A program made the translations under genes and the position numbers. This document shows, in pieces, positions 44,026 through 52,642 of a stretch of 64,000 nucleotides of DNA. Origin of the DNA: Chersky-267 sp963813705 (GTDB lineage: Bacteria; Chloroflexota; Limnocylindria; Limnocylindrales; CSP1-4); the NCBI GenBank assembly GCA_963813705.1, contig CAWFAH010000008.1, positions 1 to 64,000 on the forward strand. The letters are read 5' to 3'. The notes beneath the pieces are model-generated. The model did not search any database and was not told the DNA's origin. It worked only from the letters and a program-made list of their open reading frames with translations. Every line of letters starts with the position of its first letter. The stretch's first letter is position 1.

Positions 44026-44691
44026 GTGAACTTCCTGGTCCTGCTCGGCGCCCCCGGTGCCGGCAAGGGCACCCAGGCGGCGATCCTGTCGGACCGGCTC
44101 GGCATCCCGCACGTCGCGACCGGCGACCTGTTCCGCACGGCCGTCCGCGAGGGCTCGGCGATCGGGCTCGAGGCGAGCCGCTACATGGAGCGGGGACGGC
44201 TCGTGCCCGACGACATCACGGTCCGGATGCTGCTCGCCCGGCTGGATCAGCCCGACGCCCAGGAGGGCGTGATCCTCGACGGCTTCCCCCGGACAGCCGC
44301 CCAGGCGGAGGCGCTCGACGCGGCCCTGGCCGAGCACGGCGCGCGGGTCGACTACGCACTCGAGATCGACGTCCCCGCCGACGAGCTCGTGCGCCGGATG
44401 TCGGGTCGCTGGATCTGCGAGGCGAACGGCCACGTCTACAACGCGACGACGCACCCGCCGGCGGTGCCGGGGGTGTGCGACCTCGACGGCTCGCGGCTCA
44501 TCCAGCGCGAGGACGACCGGGTCGAGACGGTCCGGGCCCGGCTCGACCAGCAGCTCGGCGCCCTGCGCGAGGTGAGCCGCCACTACCGCGACCAGGGCGT
44601 GCTGCGGTCCGTCGACGGGCGCCGCTCGATCGACGAGGTGGCCGCGGACCTGCTGGCCCTCGTCGTCCCGGCGTTGCGGGGGCGTGCCTGA
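44026..44691 (+). CDS. adk: Adenylate kinase
   Basis: Adenylate kinase (221 residues) interconverts AMP, ADP and ATP. The P-loop is GAPGAGKGT (8-16), and DGFPRTAAQAEAL holds the AMP-binding region. The LID has a degenerate zinc knuckle: Cys131 and Cys151 remain, but the partner positions are Asn134 and Asp154. This may be a zinc-free LID held by hydrogen bonds, as in E. coli. The start is GTG. It precedes map. Confidence 0.96.
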   Translation: MNFLVLLGAPGAGKGTQAAILSDRLGIPHVATGDLFRTAVREGSAIGLEASRYMERGRLVPDDITVRMLLARLDQPDAQEGVILDGFPRTAAQAEALDAALAEHGARVDYALEIDVPADELVRRMSGRWICEANGHVYNATTHPPAVPGVCDLDGSRLIQREDDRVETVRARLDQQLGALREVSRHYRDQGVLRSVDGRRSIDEVAADLLALVVPALRGRA

Positions 44692-44692
44692 C

Positions 44693-45460
44693 ATGGCCGT
44701 GACCCTCAAGTCGGCGGCCGAGATCGAGCAGATGCGCCGCGCCGGGCGGATCGTCGCCGAGGTCCTCGCCCTCGTGGAATCGGAGCTTCGCCCCGGGGTG
44801 TCGACCGCCCACCTCGATGCCCTCGCCGAGGCGCACATCCGCCGCGCGGGGGCGGTCCCGTCGTTCAAGGGCTACCCGGGGGCCAACCCGCGCCGGCCGT
44901 TCCCGGCCTCGGTGTGCATCTCGATCGACGCCGAGATCGTCCACGGGATCCCGGGCGAGCGGATGATCCGCGACGGCCAGGTCGTGTCGATCGACGCCGG
45001 CGCGATCGTCGACGGCTGGCACGGCGACGGGGCGCGCACGTTCTTCGTCGGGACGCCGAGCCCCGAGGTCAAGCGGCTCATCGACACCACCCGCCTGGCG
45101 ATGATGGCCGGAATCGCGGCGGCCCAGCCGGGCGGCCACATCGAGGACATCTCCGCCGCGATCGAGGACGTCGCGGGGCCGGCCGGCTACGGCATCGTCC
45201 GCCAGTTCGTCGGCCATGGCATCGGCCGGGCGATGCACGAGGAGCCCCAGGTCCCGAACTACCGGCTCGGCCGGAACGGGCGCAAGCTCGAGCCGGGGCT
45301 GTGCCTGGCGATCGAGCCGATGCTCACCCTCGGCGGCCCCGAGACGCGGATGCTTGACGACGACTGGACGATCGTCACCCGGGACGGGACGCTCGCCGCC
45401 CACTTCGAGCACTCGATCGCGATCACGGCAACCGGGCCCGAAATCTTGACGACGATATGA
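44693..45460 (+). CDS. map: Type I methionine aminopeptidase
   Basis: This enzyme removes the N-terminal Met from new proteins. Metal ligands lie in SIDAGAIVDGWHGDGARTF, FVGHGIGRAMHE and LAIEPML. I choose ATG 44693 (255 residues), right after the adk stop; an in-frame GTG at 44684 would add three residues. It sits between adk and infA, as in most bacteria. Confidence 0.96.
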   Translation: MAVTLKSAAEIEQMRRAGRIVAEVLALVESELRPGVSTAHLDALAEAHIRRAGAVPSFKGYPGANPRRPFPASVCISIDAEIVHGIPGERMIRDGQVVSIDAGAIVDGWHGDGARTFFVGTPSPEVKRLIDTTRLAMMAGIAAAQPGGHIEDISAAIEDVAGPAGYGIVRQFVGHGIGRAMHEEPQVPNYRLGRNGRKLEPGLCLAIEPMLTLGGPETRMLDDDWTIVTRDGTLAAHFEHSIAITATGPEILTTI

Positions 45461-45478
45461 CCGCCGCCTGGGTCCAGC

Positions 45479-45507
45479 TTGCCGGAAGTGGTGTGGTTTG
45501 GTATCCT
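45479..45507 (+). promoter_or_regulatory. Promoter of infA
   Basis: TTGCCG (45479-45484) and TATCCT (45502-45507) are 17 nt apart, immediately downstream of map. This would start an infA-rpmJ-rpsM unit independent of the spc genes. Confidence 0.6.
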
Positions 45508-45571
45508 GACCGTTCGTGTGTCGGCCCAGTCAGGGCCGACATTCCATGCGCGAAAGGGAACCTGGGAGCCT

Positions 45572-45790
45572 GTGGCCAAGAAAGACGCGATCGAGGTCGA
45601 GGGAACGGTCATCGAGCCGTTGCCGAACACCATGTTCGCCGTCGAGCTGGAGAACGGCCACCGGGTCCTCGCCCACATCAGCGGCAAGCTGCGGATGAAC
45701 TTCATCCGGATCCTGCCGGGCGACCGAGTCCGCGTGGAGCTCTCGCCGTACGACCTCACCCGGGGTCGCATCACCTACCGCCTGAAGTGA
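45572..45790 (+). CDS. infA: Translation initiation factor IF-1
   Basis: IF-1 (72 residues) is an OB-fold protein that blocks the A site during initiation. The normal start AKKDAIEVEGTVIEPLPN, with NTMFAVELENGHRVLAHISGKLR, fits the GTG at 45572; GGGAGCC lies close upstream. No alternative start is needed to reach family length. Confidence 0.96.
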   Translation: MAKKDAIEVEGTVIEPLPNTMFAVELENGHRVLAHISGKLRMNFIRILPGDRVRVELSPYDLTRGRITYRLK

Positions 45791-45836
45791 CCAGCCGGCC
45801 GCCCCAGCGGCCACACCGAGAACGATCGAGGATGCG

Positions 45837-45950
45837 TTGAAAGTCCGAGCCTCCGTCAAGGCGCGTTGCGACAACTGCAAAGTCATCCGCCGCCGCGGGA
45901 CGGTGATGGTCATCTGCACCAACCCGAAGCACAAGCAGCGGCAGGGGTAA
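45837..45950 (+). CDS. rpmJ: Large-subunit ribosomal protein L36
   Basis: A 37-residue L36 that is easily missed by length cutoffs. It starts with TTG at 45837 (KVRASVKARCDNCK follows), with GAGG 5 nt upstream. Cys11, Cys14, Cys27 and His32 form the zinc ribbon (CDNCK...CTNPKHKQ). It lies between infA and rpsM, its conserved place. Confidence 0.94.
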   Translation: MKVRASVKARCDNCKVIRRRGTVMVICTNPKHKQRQG

Positions 45951-45953
45951 CCG

Positions 45954-46325
45954 ATGGCACGTATCGCCGGCGTCGACATCCCGCGCGAGAAGCGGGTCGA
46001 GGTCTCGCTCACCTACATCTTCGGGATCGGCCTGCCCACCAGCCAGAAGGTCCTCGCCCAGGCCAACATCAACCCGGACACCCGGGTCCGCGATCTCACC
46101 GAGGAGCAGGTCAACCGCCTCCGCGAGATCGTCGACCGGCGCTACAAGGTCGAGGGCGACCTGCGCCGCGAAGTGGCCCTCAACATCAAGCGACTCATCG
46201 AGATCGGCTCGTATCGCGGCCTGCGCCACCGGCGCAACCTGCCGGTCCGCGGCCAGCGAACCAAGACCAATGCGCGCCAGCGTCGCGGACCGAAGAAGAC
46301 GGTCGGCGTGCGGCGGAAGAAGTAA
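45954..46325 (+). CDS. rpsM: Small-subunit ribosomal protein S13
   Basis: S13 (123 residues) is in the 30S head and contacts the 50S subunit. MARIAGVDIPREKRVEVSLTYIFGIG at the start (read as two motifs), and YRGLRHRRNLPVRGQRTKTNARQRRG near the end are standard. It begins 3 nt after rpmJ. Confidence 0.97.
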   Translation: MARIAGVDIPREKRVEVSLTYIFGIGLPTSQKVLAQANINPDTRVRDLTEEQVNRLREIVDRRYKVEGDLRREVALNIKRLIEIGSYRGLRHRRNLPVRGQRTKTNARQRRGPKKTVGVRRKK

Positions 46326-46343
46326 GGGGCTCCGACCAGACTC

Positions 46344-46739
46344 ATGGCCGAACGCAAGCGCGCCGTCAAGCAGCGCCGCCGGGAGAAGAAGAACGTCCCG
46401 CAGGGGCACGTCCACATCCAGGCGACGTTCAACAACACGATCATCACGATCACCGACCAGGGTGGCGCGGTGATCAGCTGGGGCTCGGCCGGCGTGGCCG
46501 GGTTCAAGGGCTCGCGGAAGAGCACGCCCTACGCGGCCGCGCTGTCGGCCGAGGGCGCCGCCAAGCGCGCGATGGAGCACGGCATGCGCCAGGTCGAGGT
46601 CTACGTCAAGGGCCCCGGCGCCGGGCGCGAGCAGGCGATCCGCTCGCTCCAGTCGGCCGGCCTCGAGGTGACGGCCATCACCGACGTCACGCCGATCCCG
46701 CACAACGGCTGCCGCGCTCCCAAGCGGCGCCGGGTCTAG
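46344..46739 (+). CDS. rpsK: Small-subunit ribosomal protein S11
   Basis: S11 (131 residues) lines the platform near the E site. GHVHIQATFNNTIITITDQ and GCRAPKRRRV at the end are typical. The N-terminal AERKRAVKQRRREKKN segment is strongly basic. Confidence 0.97.
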   Translation: MAERKRAVKQRRREKKNVPQGHVHIQATFNNTIITITDQGGAVISWGSAGVAGFKGSRKSTPYAAALSAEGAAKRAMEHGMRQVEVYVKGPGAGREQAIRSLQSAGLEVTAITDVTPIPHNGCRAPKRRRV

Positions 46740-46748
46740 GCGGTCGAG

Positions 46749-47375
46749 ATGGCACGCTACACCGCATCCGTCTGCCGGCTGTGCCGCCGCGAGGGCGCCA
46801 AGCTCTATCTCAAGGGCAGTCGCTGCTACTCGAAGAAGTGCGCCTTCGAGCGCCGACCCACCCCGCCCGGCCAGCACGGCGTCCGCCGCCGCAAGGTCGG
46901 CGACTTCGGGCTCCAGCTGCGCGAGAAGCAGAAGGTCCGCCGGACGTACTCGGTCCTCGAGCGCCAGTTCAAGAACTACTTCGACTCGGCCGAGTCGCGC
47001 CCCGGGGTCACCGGCGAGAACCTCCTCCGGATGCTCGAGCTGCGGCTCGACAACGGCGTCTTCCGGATGGGCTTCGCGACGAGCCGGGCCGCCGCGCGCC
47101 AGCTCGTGACGCACGGCCACTTCACGGTCAACGGGCGGCCGACCAACGTGCCGTCGTTCCAGCTCAAGACCGGCGACCGGGTCGAGGTCCGCGAGTCGCA
47201 TCGCGACCGCGAGCCGTTCAAGGTCGCCAAGGAGACGCTCCGTTCCCACCAGCCGCCGGAGTGGCTGAGCATCGATGCCGCGAAGCTGTCCGGCACGGTG
47301 CTCGACCAGCCCCGGCGCGACCAGATGCCGCTCGACCTGAACGAGCAGCTCGTGGTCGAGTACTACTCGAGGTAA
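46749..47375 (+). CDS. rpsD: Small-subunit ribosomal protein S4, zinc type
   Basis: S4 (208 residues) starts 30S assembly. The first 31 residues hold a CxxC...CxxxxC zinc site (Cys9, Cys12, Cys26, Cys31), the zinc form of the protein. LEREKLRLDNGVFRMG-like core (here LELRLDNGVFRMGFA) starts the S4 RNA-binding domain with RQLVTHGHFTVNGRPTN. It is followed by rpoA after 10 nt. Confidence 0.97.
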   Translation: MARYTASVCRLCRREGAKLYLKGSRCYSKKCAFERRPTPPGQHGVRRRKVGDFGLQLREKQKVRRTYSVLERQFKNYFDSAESRPGVTGENLLRMLELRLDNGVFRMGFATSRAAARQLVTHGHFTVNGRPTNVPSFQLKTGDRVEVRESHRDREPFKVAKETLRSHQPPEWLSIDAAKLSGTVLDQPRRDQMPLDLNEQLVVEYYSR

Positions 47376-47385
47376 GCCCCAGATC

Positions 47386-48360
47386 ATGATCGAACTCGAG
47401 AGCCCCCAGATCGAGCCCGTCGAGGAGCTCGGGACCTACGCCAAGTACGAGGCGGGTCCCCTCCCGGCCGGCTATGGCGTCACCCTCGGCAATGCCCTCC
47501 GGCGTGTCCTCCTGTCGTCGCTCGAGGGTGCGGCGGTCACGTCGATCCAGCTCCGCGATGTCTACCAGGAGTTCTCGACGATCCCGGGGGTCAAGGAGGA
47601 CGTCACCCAGATCGTCCTCAACGTCAAGAAGCTCCGGCTCAAGAGCTTCGCGACCCACCCCGTCCAGCTCCGCCTCGTCAAGAGCGGCGCCGGCGCGGTC
47701 ACCGCCGCGGACATCGCCGAGTCGGCCGACGTCGAGATCGTCAACCGCGAGCAGGTCCTGATGACCCTCGACACCGACGACGTGCCGATCGAGATGGACC
47801 TGACCGTCGAGCGCGGCGTCGGCTACCTCGCGGCCGAGCGGTCCGAGGCGCTGCCGATCGGCGTCATCGCCGTCGACGCGATCTTCACGCCGGTCCGCAA
47901 GATCAACTACTGGGTCGAGCCGACCCGGGTCGGTCAGATCACCAACTACGACAAGCTGACGATGGAGATCGAGACCGACGGGACGACGACCCCCGAGGAG
48001 GCGCTCTCCCGGGCGGCCGACATCCTGGTCCGCCAGTTCGCCCTGTTCGCCAACATCGGCATGGTCGCCACGTCGGCCGTCCCCGGTGGCGGCGCCCCGC
48101 AGCTCCCCCCGAACATGCTCGACATGCCGATCGAGGAGCTCGACCTCCCGATGCGCGCCTACAACTCGCTCAAGCGCAACAACATCGTCAAGGTCGGCCA
48201 GCTCCTCCAGCTGTCCGACGACGACCTCCTCCGGATGCGCAACTTCGGGCGCAAGTCGCTCGACGAGATGAAGGAGCGGCTCCGGATGCGCGGGTTCGTG
48301 GTTCCCGACACGGAGCTGTCGGACGAGCCCTACCCGGACGACGAGACCGAGGAGGTCTAG
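47386..48360 (+). CDS. rpoA: RNA polymerase alpha subunit
   Basis: The alpha subunit (324 residues) nucleates RNA polymerase assembly and binds promoter UP elements. The N-terminal domain has PLPAGYGVTLGNALRRVLLSS, and the C-terminal domain (about 245-310) has NIVKVGQLLQLSDDDLLRMRNFGRKSLDEM. The gene order rpsM-rpsK-rpsD-rpoA-rplQ is canonical. rplQ begins on the next base. Confidence 0.98.
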   Translation: MIELESPQIEPVEELGTYAKYEAGPLPAGYGVTLGNALRRVLLSSLEGAAVTSIQLRDVYQEFSTIPGVKEDVTQIVLNVKKLRLKSFATHPVQLRLVKSGAGAVTAADIAESADVEIVNREQVLMTLDTDDVPIEMDLTVERGVGYLAAERSEALPIGVIAVDAIFTPVRKINYWVEPTRVGQITNYDKLTMEIETDGTTTPEEALSRAADILVRQFALFANIGMVATSAVPGGGAPQLPPNMLDMPIEELDLPMRAYNSLKRNNIVKVGQLLQLSDDDLLRMRNFGRKSLDEMKERLRMRGFVVPDTELSDEPYPDDETEEV

Positions 48361-48714
48361 GTGGCGCACCGGGTCGACGGCCGCAAGCTGTCGCGCAAGA
48401 TGGGTCCGCGGAAGGCGCTCTACAAGAACCTCACCGTGTCCGTCCTGCGCTACGAGAAGGTCCGGACCACCGAGGCCAAGGCCAAGGAGATCCGCGGCCG
48501 GGTCGAGCGGATGATCACCCTCGCCAAGCGGGGCGACCTGTCGGCCCGCCGGGCGGTCGTCGCCGAGTTCCCGAACGAGCCGCTCGTCGTGGACAAGCTG
48601 TTCCACGAGATCGCCCCGAAGTACGCCGACCGGACCTCCGGGTACACCCGGATCGTCAGCCTCGGCCAGCGTCGGGGCGACGCGGCCGAGATCGTCCAGA
48701 TCGAGCTTGTCTGA
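48361..48714 (+). CDS. rplQ: Large-subunit ribosomal protein L17
   Basis: L17 (117 residues) starts at the base after the rpoA stop, with a GTG codon. The RKLSRKMGPRKALYKNLTVS start and SGYTRIVSLGQRRGDAAEI end match the family. It is followed by 155 nt with an intergenic repeat. Confidence 0.96.
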   Translation: MAHRVDGRKLSRKMGPRKALYKNLTVSVLRYEKVRTTEAKAKEIRGRVERMITLAKRGDLSARRAVVAEFPNEPLVVDKLFHEIAPKYADRTSGYTRIVSLGQRRGDAAEIVQIELV

Positions 48715-48750
48715 TGTCCACTGCGCCGGCCCATGCGGGCGTTGCCACCT

Positions 48751-48830
48751 GCGTTCCCTCGCTCACGCACGTCGAGGTGCGCTCGCTCGGGTGCTCGGTG
48801 GCGCCTACGCCTGTGCTCGGCGGAGCGGAC
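48751..48830 (+). repeat. Intergenic hairpin repeat, copy C
   Basis: CTCGCTCACGCAC-GTCGAG-GTGCGCTCGCTC: CGCAC (48766-48770) and GTGCG (48777-48781) form the hairpin. The downstream GGTGCTCGGTGGCGCCTACGCCTG resembles the right half of copy B. It fills the rplQ-truA gap. Confidence 0.6.
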
Positions 48831-48869
48831 ATCATGGTCAGCGACTAGCACGCTCGAGAGGGCGGACCT

Positions 48870-49631
48870 GTGCGCTTTCGAGCACGGGTGGAATATGACG
48901 GCACGGACTTCGCCGGCTTCCAGGTCCAACCGGGAAGGCGGACGGTCCAGGGAGAGCTGGAGGCCGCGCTGGCCCGGCTCGACCCCTCGGGGTCGAGCGA
49001 GGTCGATGCGGCGGGCCGGACGGATGCCGGGGTCCACGCTACCGGGCAGGTGATCGCGTTCACCTACCGGGGCCGGTCCTCGGCGACCGAGCTGGCCCGG
49101 GCGCTCGACGCGCTCCTTCCGGCAGATGTCTCGATCGGTGGCTTGAGAACGGTTCCCGATCGGTTCGATCCCCGCTATGCGGCGCGGTACCGGGAGTACC
49201 GCTACACCGTCTGGAACGGGCCGCGCAGCCCGCTTCGCGAGCGCTACGCGCTCGGGGTGCGGGTCCCGCTGGACGTCGCCGCGATGGCGCGAGCCGCGTC
49301 GGTCCTCGAGGGCCGGCACGACTTCCGGGCCTTCGGGACGACGAGCCGGACGTCGGTCCGGACCGTTCACGCGGTCCGGGTCGCGCGGAGAGGACGGGTC
49401 GTGACGATCGACGTCGTGGCCGATGCCTTCCTCCGCGGGATGGTCCGGCGGATGGTGGCCGTCCTCCTCGAGGTCGGCCAGGGAACGATGGATGCGACCG
49501 GGGTCGCCGCGGCGCTGGCCGCCGGGCGACCGGCCTTGGACGGGGTCACGGCCCCGCCCCACGGGTTGTGCCTGCGACGGGTCGTCCTCGGACGAGCCGG
49601 GCGCGCTGACGGAGAACACGGAGAGAGATGA
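48870..49631 (+). CDS. truA: tRNA pseudouridine synthase A
   Basis: TruA (253 residues) makes pseudouridine at positions 38-40 of tRNAs. The catalytic Asp is in AAGRTDAGVHATGQ. VEYDGTDFAGFQVQPGRRTVQ starts the protein (read in two parts), and RGMVRRMVAVLLEVGQG is typical. The start is GTG. It overlaps rplM by 4 nt. Confidence 0.95.
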   Translation: MRFRARVEYDGTDFAGFQVQPGRRTVQGELEAALARLDPSGSSEVDAAGRTDAGVHATGQVIAFTYRGRSSATELARALDALLPADVSIGGLRTVPDRFDPRYAARYREYRYTVWNGPRSPLRERYALGVRVPLDVAAMARAASVLEGRHDFRAFGTTSRTSVRTVHAVRVARRGRVVTIDVVADAFLRGMVRRMVAVLLEVGQGTMDATGVAAALAAGRPALDGVTAPPHGLCLRRVVLGRAGRADGEHGER

Positions 49632-50059
49632 CCGCGAAGACCTACGCACCTCGCGAGAGCGAGATCGAGCGACGCTGGTACGTCGTGGATGCGGCGGACC
49701 AGACGCTCGGCCGCCTCGCGACGCGGATCGCCCGTGTCCTCGAGGGCAAGCACAAGCCGACCTACGCGCCGAATCTCGACTCGGGCGACCACGTCATCGT
49801 CCTCAACGCGGCCCGGATCGCGGTCACCCGCGACAAGCTCGACTCGAAGCTCTACCGGCGCCACAGCGGCCATCCGCAGGGCTACAAGGAGGAGACCCTC
49901 GGCCAGCTCCTCGAGCGCCGGCCGGAACAGGTCATCCGCCGGGCGGTCAAGGGCATGCTGCCCCACAACCGGCTCGGCGCCCAGCAGCTCCGCAAGCTGA
50001 AGATCTACCCCGGTTCGGACCATCCGCACCAGGCCCAGCGGCCCGAGCCGCTGGCCTGA
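49628..50059 (+). CDS. rplM: Large-subunit ribosomal protein L13
   Basis: L13 (143 residues) is an early 50S assembly protein. WYVVDAADQTLGRLATRIAR, the YAPNLDSGDHVIVLNAARI segment and AVKGMLPHNRLGAQQLRKLKIY are standard. It pairs with rpsI in the usual order. Confidence 0.97.
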   Translation: MTAKTYAPRESEIERRWYVVDAADQTLGRLATRIARVLEGKHKPTYAPNLDSGDHVIVLNAARIAVTRDKLDSKLYRRHSGHPQGYKEETLGQLLERRPEQVIRRAVKGMLPHNRLGAQQLRKLKIYPGSDHPHQAQRPEPLA

Positions 50060-50076
50060 CGAGGAGCCACGATCAG

Positions 50077-50475
50077 ATGACGACCCCAGCGTTCTACTAC
50101 GGCACCGGACGACGCAAGACCGCCGTCGCTCGCGTCCGGCTGCTGCCGGGCGAGGGCGAGATCGTGGTCAACGGCCGCTCGCTCGACGAGCACTTCGGCA
50201 ACGCCGTCAACGAGGCCGAGGTCCGGATGCCGTTCCGGGTCACCGGGACCGAGGGCCGCTTCAACGCGATGATCAAGGTCGAGGGCGGCGGGGTCACCGG
50301 CCAGGCCGGCGCCATCCGTCACGGGATCGCCCGGGCCCTGCTCCAGCTCGACCCGGAGGGCAACCGGCTCCCGCTCCGCCAGGCCGGCCTGCTGACCCGC
50401 GACCCGCGGATGAAGGAGCGCAAGAAGTACGGGTTGAAGCGAGCCCGCAAGGCCCCCCAGTACACCAAGCGCTAA
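50077..50475 (+). CDS. rpsI: Small-subunit ribosomal protein S9
   Basis: S9 (132 residues) reaches the P-site tRNA with its C-terminal tail. FYYGTGRRKTAVARVRL at the start and the basic end, DPRMKERKKYGLKRARKAPQYTKR (read as family tail), ending in Lys-Arg, are typical. I choose ATG 50077 by family length and a GAGGAGCC upstream. Confidence 0.97.
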   Translation: MTTPAFYYGTGRRKTAVARVRLLPGEGEIVVNGRSLDEHFGNAVNEAEVRMPFRVTGTEGRFNAMIKVEGGGVTGQAGAIRHGIARALLQLDPEGNRLPLRQAGLLTRDPRMKERKKYGLKRARKAPQYTKR

Positions 50476-50485
50476 CGCACCCGCC

Positions 50486-50508
50486 CGACGGCCGAATGCC
50501 GTCGTTGT
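50486..50508 (+). terminator. Terminator-like hairpin after rpsI
   Basis: CGACGGC (50486-50492) and GCCGTCG (50498-50504) form a 7-bp stem with a CGAAT loop, followed by TTGT. It is 11 nt after the rpsI stop. The U-run is short, so termination may be inefficient. Confidence 0.5.
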
Positions 50509-50517
50509 CGGGTCCGC

Positions 50518-50593
50518 TCCTCGCTCACGCACGTTCGAGTGCGCTCGCTCCGGTGCTCCCCTCCGCCTCGGCCTCGGCCGCCGGATCGGGTGC
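50518..50593 (+). repeat. Intergenic hairpin repeat, copy D
   Basis: CGCAC-GTTCGA-GTGCG (50528-50543) is flanked by CTCGCTC on both sides; then CCGGTGCTCCCCTCCGCCTCGG and CCGGATCGGGTGC follow, in the same order as in copy A (17319). Confidence 0.65.
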
Positions 50594-50629
50594 GTCGACC
50601 GGGCCTCATCACCCGGCCGCCGTTGAACG

Positions 50630-50685
50630 CCGTCGCGCTCGCTCCGGTCCTCGCGCCCGCCTTGGCGGCGGCCTCGACGGCCGGT
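50630..50685 (+). repeat. Intergenic hairpin repeat, partial copy E
   Basis: GCTCGCTCCGGTCCTCGCGCCCGCCTTGG, then GGCGGCCTCGACGGCCGG, matches the right half of copies A and D but lacks the small hairpin. It lies just before argF. Confidence 0.4.
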
Positions 50686-50693
50686 GTCGCCGC

Positions 50694-50699
50694 TAGAGT
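50694..50699 (+). promoter_or_regulatory. Candidate -10 box of argF
   Basis: TAGAGT lies 6 nt before the ATG at 50706. No Shine-Dalgarno and no good -35 were seen. If it is used, the transcript starts at the ATG. A site for ArgR was not recognised. Confidence 0.35.
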
Positions 50700-50705
50700 T
50701 GGCCG

Positions 50706-51668
50706 ATGAGCGTAGCTGACCCGGGCGACCGAACGCTGCGCGGGAGGGACCTGCTCAGTGCGGGTGACCTGACCGTTGACGAGGTCGAGCTCGTGTTCGA
50801 CCGAGCGGCGGAGCTCAAGGCGGAGTTCCGGGCGACCCGGACGCACCGAGAGCAGCCGCTTGCCGGGCGGACGCTGGCGATGCTGTTCCAGAAGCCCAGC
50901 CTGCGGACCCGGGTGACGTTCGAGGCCGGGATGACCCAGCTCGGCGGCCACGCCGTTCACCTCGCGACCTCGGACGTGGGCCTCGGCACGCGGGAGAGCG
51001 TGACCGACGTCGCCCGGAACCTCGATCGCTGGGTCGACGGGATCATGGTCCGCACGTTCGGACACGCGATCGCCGAGGAGATGGCTGCCGCTGCCGCGAT
51101 CCCGGTGATCAATGCCCTGACCGACCTTGAGCACCCCTGCCAGGCGCTGGCCGACGCCTTCACGCTGCGTGAGCGGTTCGGCGCGCTCGACGGGCTGGTC
51201 CTCGCCTTCGTCGGCGACGGGAACAACGTGTTCCACTCGCTGGCCCTCCTCGGCTGCCGGCTCGGGATCGAGGTCCGGCTCGCCCACCCGGCCGGCCACG
51301 GGCCGGATCCGACGATCGTGGAGCGGGCCCGGGCGATCGCCACCGGCGGTGGCCGGGTCGTCCTCGGCGACGACCCGCTGGGTGCCGTCCGCGGGGCCGA
51401 CATCGTCTACACCGACGCCTGGACGTCGATGGGCCAGGAGGACGAGGCGGAGCGCAGGCGCACCGAATTCGCCGGGTTCCGCGTCGACGACCGACTGCTT
51501 TCGGCGGCCGGACCGTCTACCCTCGTCATGCACTGCCTGCCGGCCCACCGCGACGAGGAGATCGCCTCGGACGTCCTCGACGGGCCGCGCAGCCTGGTCC
51601 TCGACCAGGCGGAGAACCGGCTCCACGTGCAGAAGGGATTCCTGGCCGAGAGCCTCGGAGGTCGATGA
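50706..51668 (+). CDS. argF: Ornithine carbamoyltransferase
   Basis: This 320-residue enzyme joins ornithine and carbamoyl phosphate to make citrulline in arginine synthesis. The carbamoyl-phosphate loop reads SLRTR (65-69) in place of the usual STRTR. HPCQALAD (143-150) and HCLP (276-279), the ornithine-binding loop, are conserved, as is DAWTSMGQE. No other arginine gene is nearby, so its placement between the rpsI and cdaA groups may be accidental. It overlaps the TPR gene by 4 nt. Confidence 0.94.
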   Translation: MSVADPGDRTLRGRDLLSAGDLTVDEVELVFDRAAELKAEFRATRTHREQPLAGRTLAMLFQKPSLRTRVTFEAGMTQLGGHAVHLATSDVGLGTRESVTDVARNLDRWVDGIMVRTFGHAIAEEMAAAAAIPVINALTDLEHPCQALADAFTLRERFGALDGLVLAFVGDGNNVFHSLALLGCRLGIEVRLAHPAGHGPDPTIVERARAIATGGGRVVLGDDPLGAVRGADIVYTDAWTSMGQEDEAERRRTEFAGFRVDDRLLSAAGPSTLVMHCLPAHRDEEIASDVLDGPRSLVLDQAENRLHVQKGFLAESLGGR

Positions 51669-52627
51669 GCGAGGAAGCGCTCTACGAACGCTACAAGAGC
51701 GCGCTCCGGATCGGGCATGTCGCCGCGGTCCGCGGCCGCCACGAGGCGGCGGTCGCCGCCTATGCCGAGGCGGCCGCGCTGGCCCCGGATCGACCGTTGC
51801 CCCACGCGAGCATGGGTCGCGCGCTGCTCCACCTCGACCGCATCGATGACGCCCTGGTGGCGTTCGAGACGGCCCTCCGACTGGCACCCCGGGACGAGAC
51901 GAGCCTGGCCGGTCGGGCCGAGGCGCTCGTCGCGGCCGGGCGCCCCGCCGAGGCGGCCGGCGTCCTTGACCTGCTCGCCGAGATCCAGCAGGCCGACGGC
52001 CGGTTGCCCGATGCCTGCGACACGGCCCGCCGGGCGCTCGAGCTGGCCGAATCGCGGGCCCGCCGCCGGCACCTCGAAGGGCTCGTCGCCGAGCTCCGCG
52101 GCTGGTCGGCCGAGCGCGGCGGCGAGGACGAGCTCGCCCGGGCCCTCCGAACGCTCGAGGCGCCGTCCGGAGCCTCGGCCGTGCCCAACCCGGCGCTTGA
52201 CGCCGCGGCCGAGGTGGCCGGCGCCGATCTCGGGGCCGATTTCGAACCGGAGCTGCCGCCCGAACCGGCCATCGACGCCGGCGGGCTGTCGATCGCGATC
52301 GAGACGGCCGTGGAGTCCGGCGATCCGGGCGTCGTCCACCAGGTCATCCTCGACGCCGTCGCGCTCATGCGCCGCGCCGGCCTGCTCGACGCGGCGATCG
52401 ACGCCTGCCAGCTCGGGCTGACCGTCGCCCCGGCCGATCCGGACCTTCATCTCGCGCTGGCCGAGCTCGACCTCGACCACGGCTGGGCGGATGCCGCCGC
52501 CGACAAGCTCGTGATCCTCGATCGCTACGTGGAGTTGACCGACAACGGACCGGCCCGGGAGCGGCTGCGCGAGCTCGTCGCGACGCGCCTTCCCGGCGAC
52601 CCCCGACTGTCCGCCCACGGCGCCTGA
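51665..52627 (+). CDS. Tetratricopeptide-repeat protein
   Basis: A 320-residue protein made of Ala-rich helical hairpins. TPR-like units are visible at about residues 13-50 (GRHEAAVAAYAEAAALAPDR), 51-80 (ALLHLDRIDDALVAFETAL) and again in the 215-290 region (LDAAIDACQLGLTVAPADP). An acidic stretch between the two groups (about 180-205) is likely a linker. TPR proteins bind other proteins; the partner is unknown. It overlaps argF by 4 nt and is followed by cdaA with 15 nt between. Confidence 0.8.
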   Translation: MSEEALYERYKSALRIGHVAAVRGRHEAAVAAYAEAAALAPDRPLPHASMGRALLHLDRIDDALVAFETALRLAPRDETSLAGRAEALVAAGRPAEAAGVLDLLAEIQQADGRLPDACDTARRALELAESRARRRHLEGLVAELRGWSAERGGEDELARALRTLEAPSGASAVPNPALDAAAEVAGADLGADFEPELPPEPAIDAGGLSIAIETAVESGDPGVVHQVILDAVALMRRAGLLDAAIDACQLGLTVAPADPDLHLALAELDLDHGWADAAADKLVILDRYVELTDNGPARERLRELVATRLPGDPRLSAHGA

Positions 52628-52629
52628 CG

Positions 52630-52635
52630 TACACT
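52630..52635 (+). promoter_or_regulatory. Candidate -10 box of cdaA
   Basis: TACACT lies 7 nt before the ATG at 52643, without a Shine-Dalgarno and without a clear -35. It fits the leaderless pattern seen at argF, the LysM gene and the GlmL-like gene. Confidence 0.35.
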
Positions 52636-52642
52636 GGCCACG